DNA of 64,000 nucleotides from Collinsella tanakaei. Lineage in GTDB: Bacteria; Actinomycetota; Coriobacteriia; Coriobacteriales; Coriobacteriaceae. The stretch's first letter is position 1, and every line of letters begins with the position of its first letter. Positions 50,565-61,416 of this stretch are shown piece by piece. The stretch is taken from positions 186,001-250,000 of the forward strand of contig NZ_JAUDCO010000002.1 in assembly GCF_030373545.1 (NCBI RefSeq). Direction: 5' to 3'. The notes below the pieces were generated by a model. The model did not search any database. It was not told the DNA's origin and saw only the letters and a list, made by a program, of their open reading frames with translations. The position numbers were made by a program, and so were the translations under genes.

Positions 50565-51802
50565 TCGCTCAGATGGGTAGCCGTGTCTGCCTGGTCCATT
50601 ACCACGAGATCGGGCTCAAAGGCAAAAACAGGGCTCATTTCGAGCGCATCCTCATGGATAACCTCAAGGCGGCGTTAGCCGCCTTTTCCGTGGCGACCAT
50701 CGTGCGCATCTCGGGTCACATCCTGGTGACGTTCTCAGTTGCCGGCCAGGCCGAGGAGGCCTATCGCCTCATCGCGCGCGTTCCGGGCGTCGCACGCGTC
50801 TCGCTCGCGTTCCACACGAATCGCGATCCGCACGAGTACTGCGCCGCCGCCGTGCAGGCCTTGGCTGAGGTGGGGGAGTTCACCTCGTTCAAGGTCGCCG
50901 CGCGTCGTTCCAATACGGATTACGAGCTCACCTCCCTCGACCTCAATCGACAGGTCGGCGAGGTGCTGTGCGAAGCGTATCCGGACAAGAAGGTGCAGAT
51001 GCACGATCCGGATGCGACCGTGCATGTCCTCGTGGTCCAGGGAAGCGCGTACGTCTACGCCCGCGGAGAGCGCGGCGTGGGCGGCCTTCCGCAGGGGAGT
51101 GCCGGCAAGGTCATGACGCTTCTGTCCTCGGGCATCGATTCCCCGGTGGCGACATGGATGCTGGCGCGTCGCGGCGCCGTGCCGGTACCGGTGCACTTCT
51201 CCGGACGTCCTCAGACATCTGACACGAGCGAGTACCTGGTCCAGGACATCGTGCGCGCGCTGTCGCCGGCGGTTCAGGTCGGCAGGGTCTATGTCGTTCC
51301 CTTTGGCGACTGCCAGCGCGAGATCTCGCTTGCGTGCCCCAGCTCGCTTCGCGTCATCATGTACCGACGCATCATGTACGCCGTCACCGAGCGGCTCGGT
51401 GCGATCGAGGGCGCCAAGGCGATCGTGACCGGTGAGTCGCTCGGACAGGTCGCATCCCAGACGCTCGAGAACATCATGGCGGTGAACGAGGTCGTGAGCC
51501 TGCCTGTCTTTAGGCCCCTGATCGGCTCCGATAAGCAGGAGATCATCGCCCGTGCCAAGCAGATCGGGACCTATGACATCTCGACGCAGGATGCTCCCGA
51601 CTGCTGCACGCTGTTTATGCCGCGCCGTCCCGAGACGCACGCCAAGCTCGACGCCGTGCACGAGGCGTGGGATATGTTCGATCATGACGCCATGATCGAC
51701 GAGCTGGTCGCTCAGGCCGAGTACATCGATTTCGACTGCCCCTGCTACCGGGCGCCGCGCGTTATCGCGGAGCGTCACGACGTCTTGGCTCCGCGCGCCT
51801 AG
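50561..51802 (+). CDS. thiI: tRNA 4-thiouridine synthetase ThiI
   Basis: Activates tRNA U8 by adenylation for sulfur transfer. 413 residues. N-terminal ferredoxin-like plus THUMP domains (RISGHILVTF, YELTSLDLNRQVGEVL), then the PP-loop ATPase domain with LLSSGIDSPVATWM and VTGESLGQVASQTLENI. No C-terminal rhodanese domain is present, as in gram-positive ThiI. CCTLFMPRRPETH matches the conserved cysteine region. GTG 50561 overlaps rpoZ; ATG 50573 is an in-frame alternative four codons later. Confidence 0.94.
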   Translation: MIAQMGSRVCLVHYHEIGLKGKNRAHFERILMDNLKAALAAFSVATIVRISGHILVTFSVAGQAEEAYRLIARVPGVARVSLAFHTNRDPHEYCAAAVQALAEVGEFTSFKVAARRSNTDYELTSLDLNRQVGEVLCEAYPDKKVQMHDPDATVHVLVVQGSAYVYARGERGVGGLPQGSAGKVMTLLSSGIDSPVATWMLARRGAVPVPVHFSGRPQTSDTSEYLVQDIVRALSPAVQVGRVYVVPFGDCQREISLACPSSLRVIMYRRIMYAVTERLGAIEGAKAIVTGESLGQVASQTLENIMAVNEVVSLPVFRPLIGSDKQEIIARAKQIGTYDISTQDAPDCCTLFMPRRPETHAKLDAVHEAWDMFDHDAMIDELVAQAEYIDFDCPCYRAPRVIAERHDVLAPRA

Positions 51803-51857
51803 ATACTTGGGGCCTGGTCGCCTTCGGGCGCACATATCGCACTCCAAGGGGAACTGT

Positions 51858-51908
51858 GAGCCCCGTCGCTTCCGTCCATCCTGCATGGTTTCGGTCGCGG
51901 CGGGGCTC
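51858..51908 (+). terminator. Terminator hairpin after thiI
   Basis: 12-bp stem with one T-G pair (51858-51869 with 51897-51908), 27-base loop, followed by CTTGTTGCGTT. The remaining bases up to comEA hold no gene. Confidence 0.6.
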
Positions 51909-52053
51909 CTTGTTGCGTTCTGGCGATTTCCGGTATCGCTGAGCAGGTGGTATTCCAGCTGTCGGGACCCTGTCGGACGGCGCGCCAGCAATTTGGAAAC
52001 CCCGATTGCCCTCCCATCGCGCATGCGATGATGGATGCGGGAGGTGATGGGCG

Positions 52054-52737
52054 ATGGCGCAGGTGCACGAGGGGGATACATCGGCCTGGCAGCGCCTCGT
52101 CGGGGTGCTTCATCGTCACGACATGCGAAGAAAGGTGCTTATCGCCGCGGCGGCGGCGATCGCGCTGTGCGCCGTATGCGCAGCGGGCATCGTGGATGCT
52201 CGTGGATCTGAGCGACTTGTCATCGAGCGCACGGATCCGCAGGTCGAGACGGCATCGCACGGGGAGGCCGGGGCGGGCGGGAGCTCTGCGGAGGTGGCCG
52301 GCGATCAGGCGTCATCCGTGGTGGTTGACGTTTCGGGTGCGGTGAGGAATCCGACGGTGGCCACGCTTCCTAAAGGATCGCGCGTATACGAGGCGATCGA
52401 GGCGGCGGGAGGCCTTGCCGACGATGCCGACCTTTCGGCGCTCAATCGTGCCGCCGTTCTCGAGGACGGCGAGAAGGTGTATGTGCCGACTGCGTCGCAG
52501 GAGCCTGAGGGAGGGTCGGGCGAGCCGTCGAGCTCGCAGGAGCCAGCGCTTGTCAATATCAACCTCGCGGACGTCGATGAACTCGACGCCCTGCCCGGAA
52601 TCGGCCCGGCGACGGCACAGGCGATCGTGGATGACCGCGCGGCAAACGGTCGCTTTGCAAGTGCGGAGGACCTGATGCGCGTCTCGGGAATCGGCGAGAA
52701 GAAGTTTGAGAAGCTTGCGACGCTCATCTGCGCGTGA
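52054..52737 (+). CDS. comEA: ComEA-type DNA-binding competence protein
   Basis: Membrane-anchored receptor for double-stranded DNA in transformation. 227 residues. A single membrane segment (about 27-47) follows a basic stretch, then a low-complexity spacer, an SLBB domain (VVVDVSGAVRNPTVATLP) and a C-terminal double helix-hairpin-helix: LVNINLADVDELDALPGIG and VSGIGEKKFEKL. Start after GGAGGTGA. comEC follows in an overlapping frame. Confidence 0.92.
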   Translation: MAQVHEGDTSAWQRLVGVLHRHDMRRKVLIAAAAAIALCAVCAAGIVDARGSERLVIERTDPQVETASHGEAGAGGSSAEVAGDQASSVVVDVSGAVRNPTVATLPKGSRVYEAIEAAGGLADDADLSALNRAAVLEDGEKVYVPTASQEPEGGSGEPSSSQEPALVNINLADVDELDALPGIGPATAQAIVDDRAANGRFASAEDLMRVSGIGEKKFEKLATLICA

Positions 52738-55024
52738 TGCGTCCGATGCATTGCCGCCGCGGCCCTATCTGACTCCGTCGTTGGCGGCAGCGCTTGCGTC
52801 GTGGGTGTCGTCCGGGGCTTTAACCGAGTTTGGCTGGGCGGGGTTTTCTCACAGCGGCTCGGCAGAGCACCCTGTGTGCTGGATGGTCGCGGTTGCAGGC
52901 GTTGCCCTGGGACTGTTCTCACGCACGCGCCGCGACGCGCGCTTTCGCCGCCTGCTCGCATGGGTCGCCCTCGCGCTCGTCCTGTCCGGAGTCTCGAGCT
53001 TCGTGTGGGCTCGCGGTATGGATGCGGCCGCTTCGCAGCTTGTGGGAACGGCAAGCGCCTATCGGTTTGAGATTACCTCCGATGCGAGCGTGAACTCCCA
53101 GGGTGCGTCGATGTCGGCTGCCGTAAGGGGCGAGGGGAGGCGGGTGCTCGGCTGCGTACGCCTGACGCTGCCCGAAGTCTATGACCGCGGTGATGTCCTC
53201 GCCGTGGTCGGTCGCATCGAGCGGCTCGAGGCGGGGGAGTGGGAGCGCTCACGGTTCATGAAAGGCGAGGTCGCCGCAGTGACGGGCCGGGCCGTCCGTC
53301 GTGTCGAATGCGGTGGCGGACCTTTGCTGGCAATGCGAAGGGCGCTACTCGATGCGATTGATCCGGCTTCTCGTGAGAGCCGTGCCCTGGTTGCGGGTGT
53401 CGTATGCGGAACGACGACGGAGCTTGGACGAACGGATACCCAAGAGGCGTTCTCACGCACCGGCCTGTCGCATCTCGTGGCCGTATCAGGTGGCCACCTC
53501 GTGCTGGTCATCGCGCTGGTGCGCACCCTGCTGCAGCGCATGGTGAGATCGCAGGCGGCGCGATCGTTGGCCCTGGGCGCGATATGCGTTGCCTACGCGG
53601 TGTTCACGGGAGGCGCGCCGTCGGCCATACGGTCCGCCATCATGGTGTGCCTCGGGCTTGCAGCCACGACGGCGACGCGGCGGGCGCACGGGATATCGAG
53701 TCTCTCGTTGACGGTGATCGCGCTGCTTGCTGCCGACCCGGGCCTTGCACACGACCTCGGATTCCAGCTATCCGCGGCGAGCGTTCTGTTCCTCGCCGTC
53801 TTTGGTCGCTACCTCGCGGTGCTGCTCGAGCGCCTGCATCTGCCAAGGTCGATCGCCGGGGCGCTCGCGGCGACCCTCGCTGCTCAGTGGGCGACGCTGC
53901 CTTTGACGATGCCGGTCTTCGGCTCGGTGCCCCTCGTCTCGCCCCTGGCAAACCTGGTTGTCGGTCCGCTCATGAGCGGGGTGCTGGCTACGGGGCTGGT
54001 CTGCACGCCGCTCGCAGCGCTTGCCCCTGCGTTCGAGCCGCTGATGGCGTTGCCCGTGGCGCTTGCGGACCTTTCGATGTTCCTGGCGAGCATCCTTGCG
54101 GGCCTTCCGCTTGCCTGCGTATCCGTCGAGCCGGGAATCATCGGGTTGGCGTTGCCCTATGCCCTGGCGGTTGCGATCTACGCTCTATGGCCGGACGTAT
54201 CCGGTCGCGTCCTTGTCCCCTCGATTTTTTGCCTTATGCTGTGCGGCATCGCTCATCTTGTGTTCTGGCTGCATTGCGCGCCGCCAAGCGTGACGGTGCT
54301 GGACGTGGGGCAAGGCGATGCGATTCTGGTCAGGGACCGGGGATGCGCGATTCTCGTCGACACCGGTGTCGACGATGCCGTCGTAGGGGCGCTGGCGAGA
54401 AACAATGTCTTCCGACTCGATGCGGTCGTCGTCACGCATTGGGATAAGGATCACTGGGGAGGGCTTCCAAGCGTCCTTCAGGCAGTCGATATCGACGCGG
54501 TCTACGTGGGCCCGGGGGCATCCGAGCGGGTACCTGCGGAGCTTGCGGGCACGATCGCGGATGCGTGCGTTGAGCTCGACTGCCAAGACATCCTTCGCGT
54601 CGGGGCCTTTGCGTGTCAGGTGGTATGGCCCCGCGATGCGGAGAAGGAAGATGAGAACGCCGGATCGCTTGTGCTCGACGTGCGCTACGAGTCGGAGGAG
54701 TCGAGCCTCTCGGTTCTGCTTACCGGCGACGCCGAGGCGGACCAAGCCCATGAGTTCGCCGCCGATGTGGGCGATATCGATGTTCTCAAGCTCGGGCACC
54801 ACGGGTCGGCTGAGTCGGTCGATACGGAGGTCCTGTCCGCGCTCGAACCGGAGCTCGCCGTCGCGAGCGCGGGCAGGGATAACCCGTATGGCCACCCGGC
54901 TGACGCCTGCGTTGACGCCGTCTTGCAGCAGGGCGCGGCGTTTGCGTGCACGGCCGATTGCGGCGATATCCGAATCGAGCCCGCGCGGGGCGGATGTGTC
55001 GTCACGGTGGAGCGGGCGGGGTAG
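52706..55024 (+). CDS. comEC: ComEC/Rec2 DNA uptake channel protein
   Basis: Polytopic membrane protein forming the DNA entry channel. 772 residues. An N-terminal pair of helices, an OB-like DUF4131 region, the central competence domain with about eight hydrophobic segments (GLSHLVAVSGGHLVLVI, GAPSAIRSAIM) and a C-terminal metallo-beta-lactamase-like nuclease domain: VLDVGQGDAILV, VVTHWDKDHWGGL, LKLGHHGS. The start is uncertain: TTG 52706, inside comEA, gives the longest frame and other TTG codons follow. comEA-comEC order is standard; pilus genes needed for uptake are not in this window. Confidence 0.92.
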   Translation: MRSLRRSSARDASDALPPRPYLTPSLAAALASWVSSGALTEFGWAGFSHSGSAEHPVCWMVAVAGVALGLFSRTRRDARFRRLLAWVALALVLSGVSSFVWARGMDAAASQLVGTASAYRFEITSDASVNSQGASMSAAVRGEGRRVLGCVRLTLPEVYDRGDVLAVVGRIERLEAGEWERSRFMKGEVAAVTGRAVRRVECGGGPLLAMRRALLDAIDPASRESRALVAGVVCGTTTELGRTDTQEAFSRTGLSHLVAVSGGHLVLVIALVRTLLQRMVRSQAARSLALGAICVAYAVFTGGAPSAIRSAIMVCLGLAATTATRRAHGISSLSLTVIALLAADPGLAHDLGFQLSAASVLFLAVFGRYLAVLLERLHLPRSIAGALAATLAAQWATLPLTMPVFGSVPLVSPLANLVVGPLMSGVLATGLVCTPLAALAPAFEPLMALPVALADLSMFLASILAGLPLACVSVEPGIIGLALPYALAVAIYALWPDVSGRVLVPSIFCLMLCGIAHLVFWLHCAPPSVTVLDVGQGDAILVRDRGCAILVDTGVDDAVVGALARNNVFRLDAVVVTHWDKDHWGGLPSVLQAVDIDAVYVGPGASERVPAELAGTIADACVELDCQDILRVGAFACQVVWPRDAEKEDENAGSLVLDVRYESEESSLSVLLTGDAEADQAHEFAADVGDIDVLKLGHHGSAESVDTEVLSALEPELAVASAGRDNPYGHPADACVDAVLQQGAAFACTADCGDIRIEPARGGCVVTVERAG

Positions 55025-55027
55025 AAT
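54999..55027 (+). promoter_or_regulatory. Possible internal promoter for holA
   Basis: TCGTCA (54999-55004) and TAGAAT (55022-55027), spacing 17. The -10 overlaps the comEC stop codon and ends 32 bases before holA. An essential replication gene would thereby be transcribed apart from competence genes. Confidence 0.45.
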
Positions 55028-55059
55028 AGGGAGGTCCGATCGTCGAGGAGGTTTCGCCC

Positions 55060-56037
55060 GTGCCCGAGTCCAAGCTGCTGCCCGCTTATCTCATCGTGGG
55101 CGCTGACGAATACAAGCGCTCGCGCGCCGTCGAGCGCATGAAGGCGCGTCTTGCGGCCAGCGGCATGGCCGACTTCAACCTCGACGAGCGCGATATGACC
55201 AAAGACCAGGCGATCGATGATATCGTGGCGTCGCTCAACACCTTCCCGATGGGTGCGGAGTTCCGGCTTGTCATACTCGATGGCTGCGATAGGCTCTCCA
55301 AGGCCGTGAGCGAGCCGATCGTCGCGTATCTTGCCAACCCCGCGCCGACGACCGTCTGCCTGATCGTGGCCAACACGCTTGCCAAGAACACGCGCCTGTA
55401 CAAGGCGGTCGCCAAGATCGACGCCCATGCGGTGGTCGATTGCGCGGCCAAGAAGGCATGGGAGATGCCCAAGCAGGTCGTCTCGATGGCGCGCGCCCAC
55501 GGCAAGACGATGGGGCTGCCCGCCGCGGAGGAGCTTGTCAGCCGCGCGGGCGAGTCGTCCCGCATGCTCGACAACGAGCTCATCAGGTTGGCGCAGATGG
55601 TCGAGGGGCCCGAGATCACCCGCGAGGACGTCGAGCGCCTCGTCATGCGCACCGCCGAGGTCAAACCGTGGGATTTGCTCAACGCGGTCGCCGCGCGCGA
55701 TCTGGAGCGCTCGCTCGAGCTGCTCGCACTTCAGCCCGACCGCAGCGAGGTAAGGATCTTCTCATTGCTGGTGGGACGCGTCCGCGAACTGATCGTCGCT
55801 CGCGCGCTTGACGCGCGAGGCGCGGGCCGCGAGCTTGCCGCGACGCTCGGCTGTCAGCCCTGGCAGGTCAAGAACCACCTGACGTGGGCTCGCCGATGGA
55901 AGACATCCGAGCTGATCGATGCCCTGCGTGAAGCGGTTGACGTGGAGCTTGCCCTCAAGGGGTCGCGCGATTCCGCGCTTGCGCTTCGCCTGTGGATCGT
56001 CCGCATGTGCACGGGCGGCCCCCGGGCGTCGCGTTGA
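55060..56037 (+). CDS. holA: DNA polymerase III delta subunit
   Basis: Clamp-loader subunit that opens the beta sliding clamp. 325 residues. AYLIVGADEYKRSRAVERM at the start, FPMGAEFRLVILDGCDRLSK in domain 1, and the C-terminal collar domain with GCQPWQVKNHLTWARRW (the NPF-like W/F-V-V-K segment typical of HolA). GTG start with GAGGAGG upstream. comEA-comEC-holA-rpsT is a conserved gene order in gram-positive bacteria. Confidence 0.93.
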   Translation: MPESKLLPAYLIVGADEYKRSRAVERMKARLAASGMADFNLDERDMTKDQAIDDIVASLNTFPMGAEFRLVILDGCDRLSKAVSEPIVAYLANPAPTTVCLIVANTLAKNTRLYKAVAKIDAHAVVDCAAKKAWEMPKQVVSMARAHGKTMGLPAAEELVSRAGESSRMLDNELIRLAQMVEGPEITREDVERLVMRTAEVKPWDLLNAVAARDLERSLELLALQPDRSEVRIFSLLVGRVRELIVARALDARGAGRELAATLGCQPWQVKNHLTWARRWKTSELIDALREAVDVELALKGSRDSALALRLWIVRMCTGGPRASR

Positions 56038-56096
56038 GTGAGCGCGAAGGTGCTTTCGCTTCGCGAGCCCACGCCCGCCTCAAGGTGGACCGGCAA

Positions 56097-56124
56097 CAAA
56101 AAAGCCCCGCAGGTGCGGGGCTTT
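56097..56124. terminator. Bidirectional terminator between holA and rpsT
   Basis: 10-bp stem AAAGCCCCGC (56101-56110) with GCGGGGCTTT (56115-56124), loop AGGT. It is preceded by an A-run (T-run on the minus strand) and serves both convergent genes, best on the minus strand. Confidence 0.88.
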
Positions 56125-56150
56125 CGTTTCACTTTTGAGCAGGCGAGACG

Positions 56151-56414
56151 CTAGTTCAGGGTGTTGACGAGCTTCTGGACGCCGGACTTGCGGTTGGCGG
56201 CCTGGTTCTTGTGGATGACACCCTTGGCGACGGCCTTGTCGAGCGCGCGGTAGGCGCGGGTCGCGGCGGCGGAGGCAGCGGCCTTGTCGCCCTCCTCGAC
56301 GGCAGCGCGAACGTGCTTGATCAGGGTCTTGAGCTCGGAGCGAATCGCCTTGTTGCGGACGCGCGCGATCTCATTGGTGCGGATACGCTTCTTCTGAGAC
56401 TTGATGTTTGCCAC
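56151..56414 (-). CDS. rpsT: Ribosomal protein S20
   Basis: 30S subunit protein binding the 16S 5' domain. 87 residues, same length as E. coli S20. The sequence begins [19 protein letters not shown] (GTG start) and has the typical helical [20 protein letters not shown]. The C-terminal [14 protein letters not shown] is the most conserved S20 block. Minus-strand AAAGGA is nine bases upstream of the start. It is convergent with holA and divergent from lepA. Confidence 0.96.
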   Translation of the reverse strand: MANIKSQKKRIRTNEIARVRNKAIRSELKTLIKHVRAAVEEGDKAAASAAATRAYRALDKAVAKGVIHKNQAANRKSGVQKLVNTLN

Positions 56415-56598
56415 TGGTAAAAATCCTTTCGAATGCTTGAAATAAGCCTTACTATCCGGCCTCTGAGACACGGTGAGGTCACAACTCGGTGAGTATAGCA
56501 CGCACATCGGGGCAAGAGAAGCGCAAATGCTGTGGAATAGGCGTGTTGCTCACGAGATGTGCACGAGTGCGACCTCGCGCGGGGCGCGTCGCATCGGG

Positions 56599-56611
56599 TA
56601 TGATAGGCCGC

Positions 56612-56612
<1 letters not shown>
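56599..56612 (+). promoter_or_regulatory. -10 box that would give a leaderless lepA transcript
   Basis: TATGAT (56599-56604) ends seven bases before the A of the lepA ATG at 56612. Transcription would therefore start at or one base before the start codon. No ribosome binding site is present. Confidence 0.5.
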
Positions 56613-58420
<1,808 letters not shown>

Positions 58421-58430
58421 GTTCTCGTAC

Positions 58431-58467
58431 GCATCATGCCGCCCTGCTTGCCGTGGCGGCATGATGC
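58431..58467 (+). terminator. Hairpin after lepA
   Basis: Perfect 13-bp stem (58431-58443 with 58455-58467), 11-base loop, no T-tract. It ends 18 bases before the dusB start, so it could also affect dusB translation. Confidence 0.6.
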
Positions 58468-58485
58468 GCTCCAGAAAGGACGGCA

Positions 58486-59529
58486 GTGGGTATTCCCAAC
58501 GGATCCGAGGTATTGCGTGCGGCCTATGCGCGCCAGCCTTTCCTGCTTGCGCCCATGGCGGGCGTGACCGATGCGGCCTATCGCATCATGTGCCGCCGCC
58601 GGGGAGCACAGCTTGCATATTCCGAGATGGTCAGCGTCGCCGGGCTTGCCTATGCGAGCGATAAGACCTGGCGTCTGGTTCTTCCCGCCGACGAGGAGGA
58701 GCAGATCTGCATTCAGCTGTTCGGGTCCAAGCCCGAACAGTTCGCCGCGGCGGTCGAGGCCGTCCAGGAGCGGGTGGGGGACAAGCTCTCTCTGATCGAC
58801 ATCAACATGGCGTGCCCCGCGCGCAAGGTCATCACCAAGGGGGAGGGCTCCGCGCTCATGGAGGATCCCGTGCGCGCCGAGCGTATCGTCGCCGCTGCGG
58901 TGGAGCGTGCGCACGTCCCGGTGACGGTGAAGATGCGCACGGCGTTCCGCGAGGGCGGAACGCGCGCCCCGGAGCTTGCACGGCGCCTCGCGGACGCCGG
59001 CGCCGCGGCCATCGCGGTGCACGGCCGCACCGCTCGGCAGCTGTATACCGGACGCGCCGATTGGTCGGTTATCGACGAGGTCGCGCGTGCGGTCGAGGTT
59101 CCCGTCATCGGCTCGGGCGATGTCTTTTGCGCCGAGGATGCCGTGCGCATGCTGCAGGATACGGCGGCGAGCGCGGTGTTCGTGGCGCGAGGAACCTACG
59201 GTAATCCGTGGGTGTTCGACGATGCGCGCGCTCTGGCGCAAGAGGGGACGGCCGTCCCGCAGCGCCTGTGGCCCGAGCGTCTTGACGCCCTGCGCGAGCA
59301 CCTGATCCTCGTCCATCGCCATCTGCCCTTCATGGCGCGGGCGCGCACGTTTGCCACGTGGTACCTCAAGGGCATGCCGCATGCCGCCGCTTGGCGCGGC
59401 CGTGTGGTGCGCTGCACCTCATTCGAGGAGTTCATGGAGCTCACGGACGCCATCGAGGCCGATATGCGGGCGTGCGACGAGGCACTCGCGCTCGACAGGC
59501 CGCTGCCCGACATCGCGGTCGGGTCGTGA
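58486..59529 (+). CDS. dusB: tRNA-dihydrouridine synthase, DusB type
   Basis: FMN enzyme reducing uridine in the tRNA D-loop. 347 residues. LLAPMAGVTDAAYRIMCRR near the N-terminus, the catalytic Cys in NMACPARKV, HGRTARQLYTG, and GSGDVFCAEDA with the FMN phosphate site. GTG start with AAAGGA upstream. It ends four bases before hemW. Confidence 0.94.
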   Translation: MGIPNGSEVLRAAYARQPFLLAPMAGVTDAAYRIMCRRRGAQLAYSEMVSVAGLAYASDKTWRLVLPADEEEQICIQLFGSKPEQFAAAVEAVQERVGDKLSLIDINMACPARKVITKGEGSALMEDPVRAERIVAAAVERAHVPVTVKMRTAFREGGTRAPELARRLADAGAAAIAVHGRTARQLYTGRADWSVIDEVARAVEVPVIGSGDVFCAEDAVRMLQDTAASAVFVARGTYGNPWVFDDARALAQEGTAVPQRLWPERLDALREHLILVHRHLPFMARARTFATWYLKGMPHAAAWRGRVVRCTSFEEFMELTDAIEADMRACDEALALDRPLPDIAVGS

Positions 59530-59533
59530 GGGC

Positions 59534-60724
59534 ATGCCGGTTCAAGCTCTCTACGTGCATGTGCCCTTTTGCCATGCGAAGTGTCTCTACTGCGACTTCG
59601 ATTCGCGGCCGTGTCGCGATGCGTCGGCGTATGACGCCTATGCCGAGAACACGGTGGCCCGTATCAGGCGGCTCGCCGATGCCGGTATCCTCGGCGCCTG
59701 CGCGACGGCCTATATCGGCGGCGGAACGCCCACCGTGCTCGGGGACCGGTTGGTGCGTATCGTCTCGGCGATTCGCGATGCGGCGCCGCATCTCGTCGAG
59801 TTGACCTGCGAGGCGAATCCGGAGTCGCTGACGGGGGATATGGCGCGTGCGCTGCGGCAGGCGGGCGCCACGCGCCTCTCGGTGGGGGTGCAGAGCTTCG
59901 TCGACGAGGAGCTGCGGGCGCTCGGCCGTCTGCACGACGCACGGCGGGCGCTCGATGCGTTGTCCTGCGGTATCGGTGCCGGTCTGGCCGTGTCGGTCGA
60001 CCTGATGTGCGGCACGCCGGGCCAGACGCACGAGAGCTGGCGCCGTTCGCTTCGATGCGCTATCGAGAGCGGGGCGGGCCATGTCTCGGTATACCCCTTG
60101 ACCATCGAGGAGGGCACGCCGTTTTGGGCGCGCGTCGAGCGCGGCGAGCTTGCCGAGCCCGACGGGGATCTTCAGGCCGAACTCATGGAGGAAGCGCGGA
60201 CGACGCTGCGCGCTGCCGGACTTGAGCCCTATGAGGTCGCGAGCTACGCGCGCGCCGGCTGTGCGTGCCGGCACAATATCGCCTACTGGACCGGCGTTTC
60301 CTACCTGGGGATCGGGCGCTCGGCGGCGAGCATGCTCGACCGCGCCACCTACGACGAGCTTGCCGGGCCGCTGCGCCTCCCCGCGGCGGCAGATACCGCG
60401 CGACGCGTGCGGTTCGTGCAGGTGCACGATGCGTTCATCGGATCGGACGGATGCGCCGACATCTATAGGGAAGAGCTTGACGCCCGCGAGGCGATAGCCG
60501 AGGACCTCATGCTCGGCATGCGCATGACCCGTGGCATCGGCAAGGACCTGCTGGCGCGCGCATGCCGCGTCATCGGCGAGCATGCGGTGCGCACCGCGGT
60601 GGACGAAGCGGTCAGCCGCCGGCTTGCCCGCTGGGATGTGGATACGGGCAGGCTCGTGCCCACGCACGACGGATGGCTGCTGGGAAACGAGCTGTACGGC
60701 CTGTTTTGGGACCTCGCGCGATAG
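59534..60724 (+). CDS. hemW: Radical SAM heme chaperone HemW
   Basis: HemN-related radical SAM protein, now viewed as a heme chaperone, not coproporphyrinogen oxidase. 396 residues. The cluster motif is YVHVPFCHAKCLYCDF (Cys-x3-Cys-x2-Cys). GGGTPTVL and RLSVGVQSF are SAM-fold blocks; the C-terminal HemN-C domain includes YEVASYARAG and CRHNIAYW. It lacks the HemN N-terminal extension, which supports HemW. The ribosome binding site is weak, so coupling to dusB is likely. Confidence 0.88.
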   Translation: MPVQALYVHVPFCHAKCLYCDFDSRPCRDASAYDAYAENTVARIRRLADAGILGACATAYIGGGTPTVLGDRLVRIVSAIRDAAPHLVELTCEANPESLTGDMARALRQAGATRLSVGVQSFVDEELRALGRLHDARRALDALSCGIGAGLAVSVDLMCGTPGQTHESWRRSLRCAIESGAGHVSVYPLTIEEGTPFWARVERGELAEPDGDLQAELMEEARTTLRAAGLEPYEVASYARAGCACRHNIAYWTGVSYLGIGRSAASMLDRATYDELAGPLRLPAAADTARRVRFVQVHDAFIGSDGCADIYREELDAREAIAEDLMLGMRMTRGIGKDLLARACRVIGEHAVRTAVDEAVSRRLARWDVDTGRLVPTHDGWLLGNELYGLFWDLAR

Positions 60725-60800
60725 GGCCCTTACGTCCCGTGTCTTGACATATGCGCCCGTTGAGGCATGCTGTTGCCGTACCGTCGAGATGGGAGCGATC

Positions 60801-61271
60801 ATGCCCGGTAAACGAGAAGACGTCATCAGCTGGGACGAGTTCTTCATGCGCGCCGCCGTCGCCGCGAGCCTGCGCAGCAAGGATCCCAATACGCAGGTCG
60901 GCGCCTGCATCGCCGATACCAACCACCGCATCCTCTCCGTCGGCTACAACGGGACGCCCGCGGGTCTTGACGACGACGAGTTCCCTTGGGAAGCGACCGG
61001 CGATCCGCTGACCGACAAGCACAACTACGTCATCCACGCCGAGGCCAACGCGATCCTCAACTACCGCGGATCGCTCAAGGACATGGCGGGGGCGACCGTC
61101 TACGTCACGCTGTTCCCGTGCCACGAGTGCGCGAAGACCCTCGTGCAGGCCGGTATCGGTGAGGTCGTGTACCTCGACGACAAGTACGAGGGAACCGAGG
61201 ACAACCTCATCTCGAAGACCATCCTCGATCGCTGCGGCGTCACCTACCGCCAGATCGAGCTGGTTTCCTAA
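60801..61271 (+). CDS. Deoxycytidylate deaminase family protein
   Basis: Zinc-dependent dCMP deaminase, providing dUMP for thymidylate synthesis (ComEB-like). 156 residues. Zinc and catalytic residues: HAEANAIL (His-Ala-Glu) and PCHECAK. The N-terminal SKDPNTQVGACI and GYNGTPAGLDD are family signatures. ATG 60801 is chosen because GGGAG is close upstream; ATG 60789 is in frame. It is separated from hemW by 76 bases. Confidence 0.92.
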   Translation: MPGKREDVISWDEFFMRAAVAASLRSKDPNTQVGACIADTNHRILSVGYNGTPAGLDDDEFPWEATGDPLTDKHNYVIHAEANAILNYRGSLKDMAGATVYVTLFPCHECAKTLVQAGIGEVVYLDDKYEGTEDNLISKTILDRCGVTYRQIELVS

Positions 61272-61369
61272 GCGCCGCCGCGTGCGACCGCGACCCTGAT
61301 GCACGGTGTTCGCCTGCAGGGTTTGACGTGCAGGTATCGTGGGGTGCGAATAAATCCGTTCTCGTCCGG

Positions 61370-61375
61370 TACAAT
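61370..61375 (+). promoter_or_regulatory. -10 candidate for the DnaJ-like gene
   Basis: TACAAT, 41 bases before the start codon, in a locally A/T-richer stretch. No CIRCE or HAIR heat-shock operator was found nearby. Confidence 0.45.
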
Positions 61376-61416
61376 GATACGGCTATGCATACGCTTGCAG
61401 GAGGTAGCATCGCCGT

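Noticed and set aside
61272-61416. CIRCE or HAIR heat-shock operator before the DnaJ-like genes
   Set aside because: Neither the TTAGCACTC/GAGTGCTAA repeat nor the HspR-type repeat is present.
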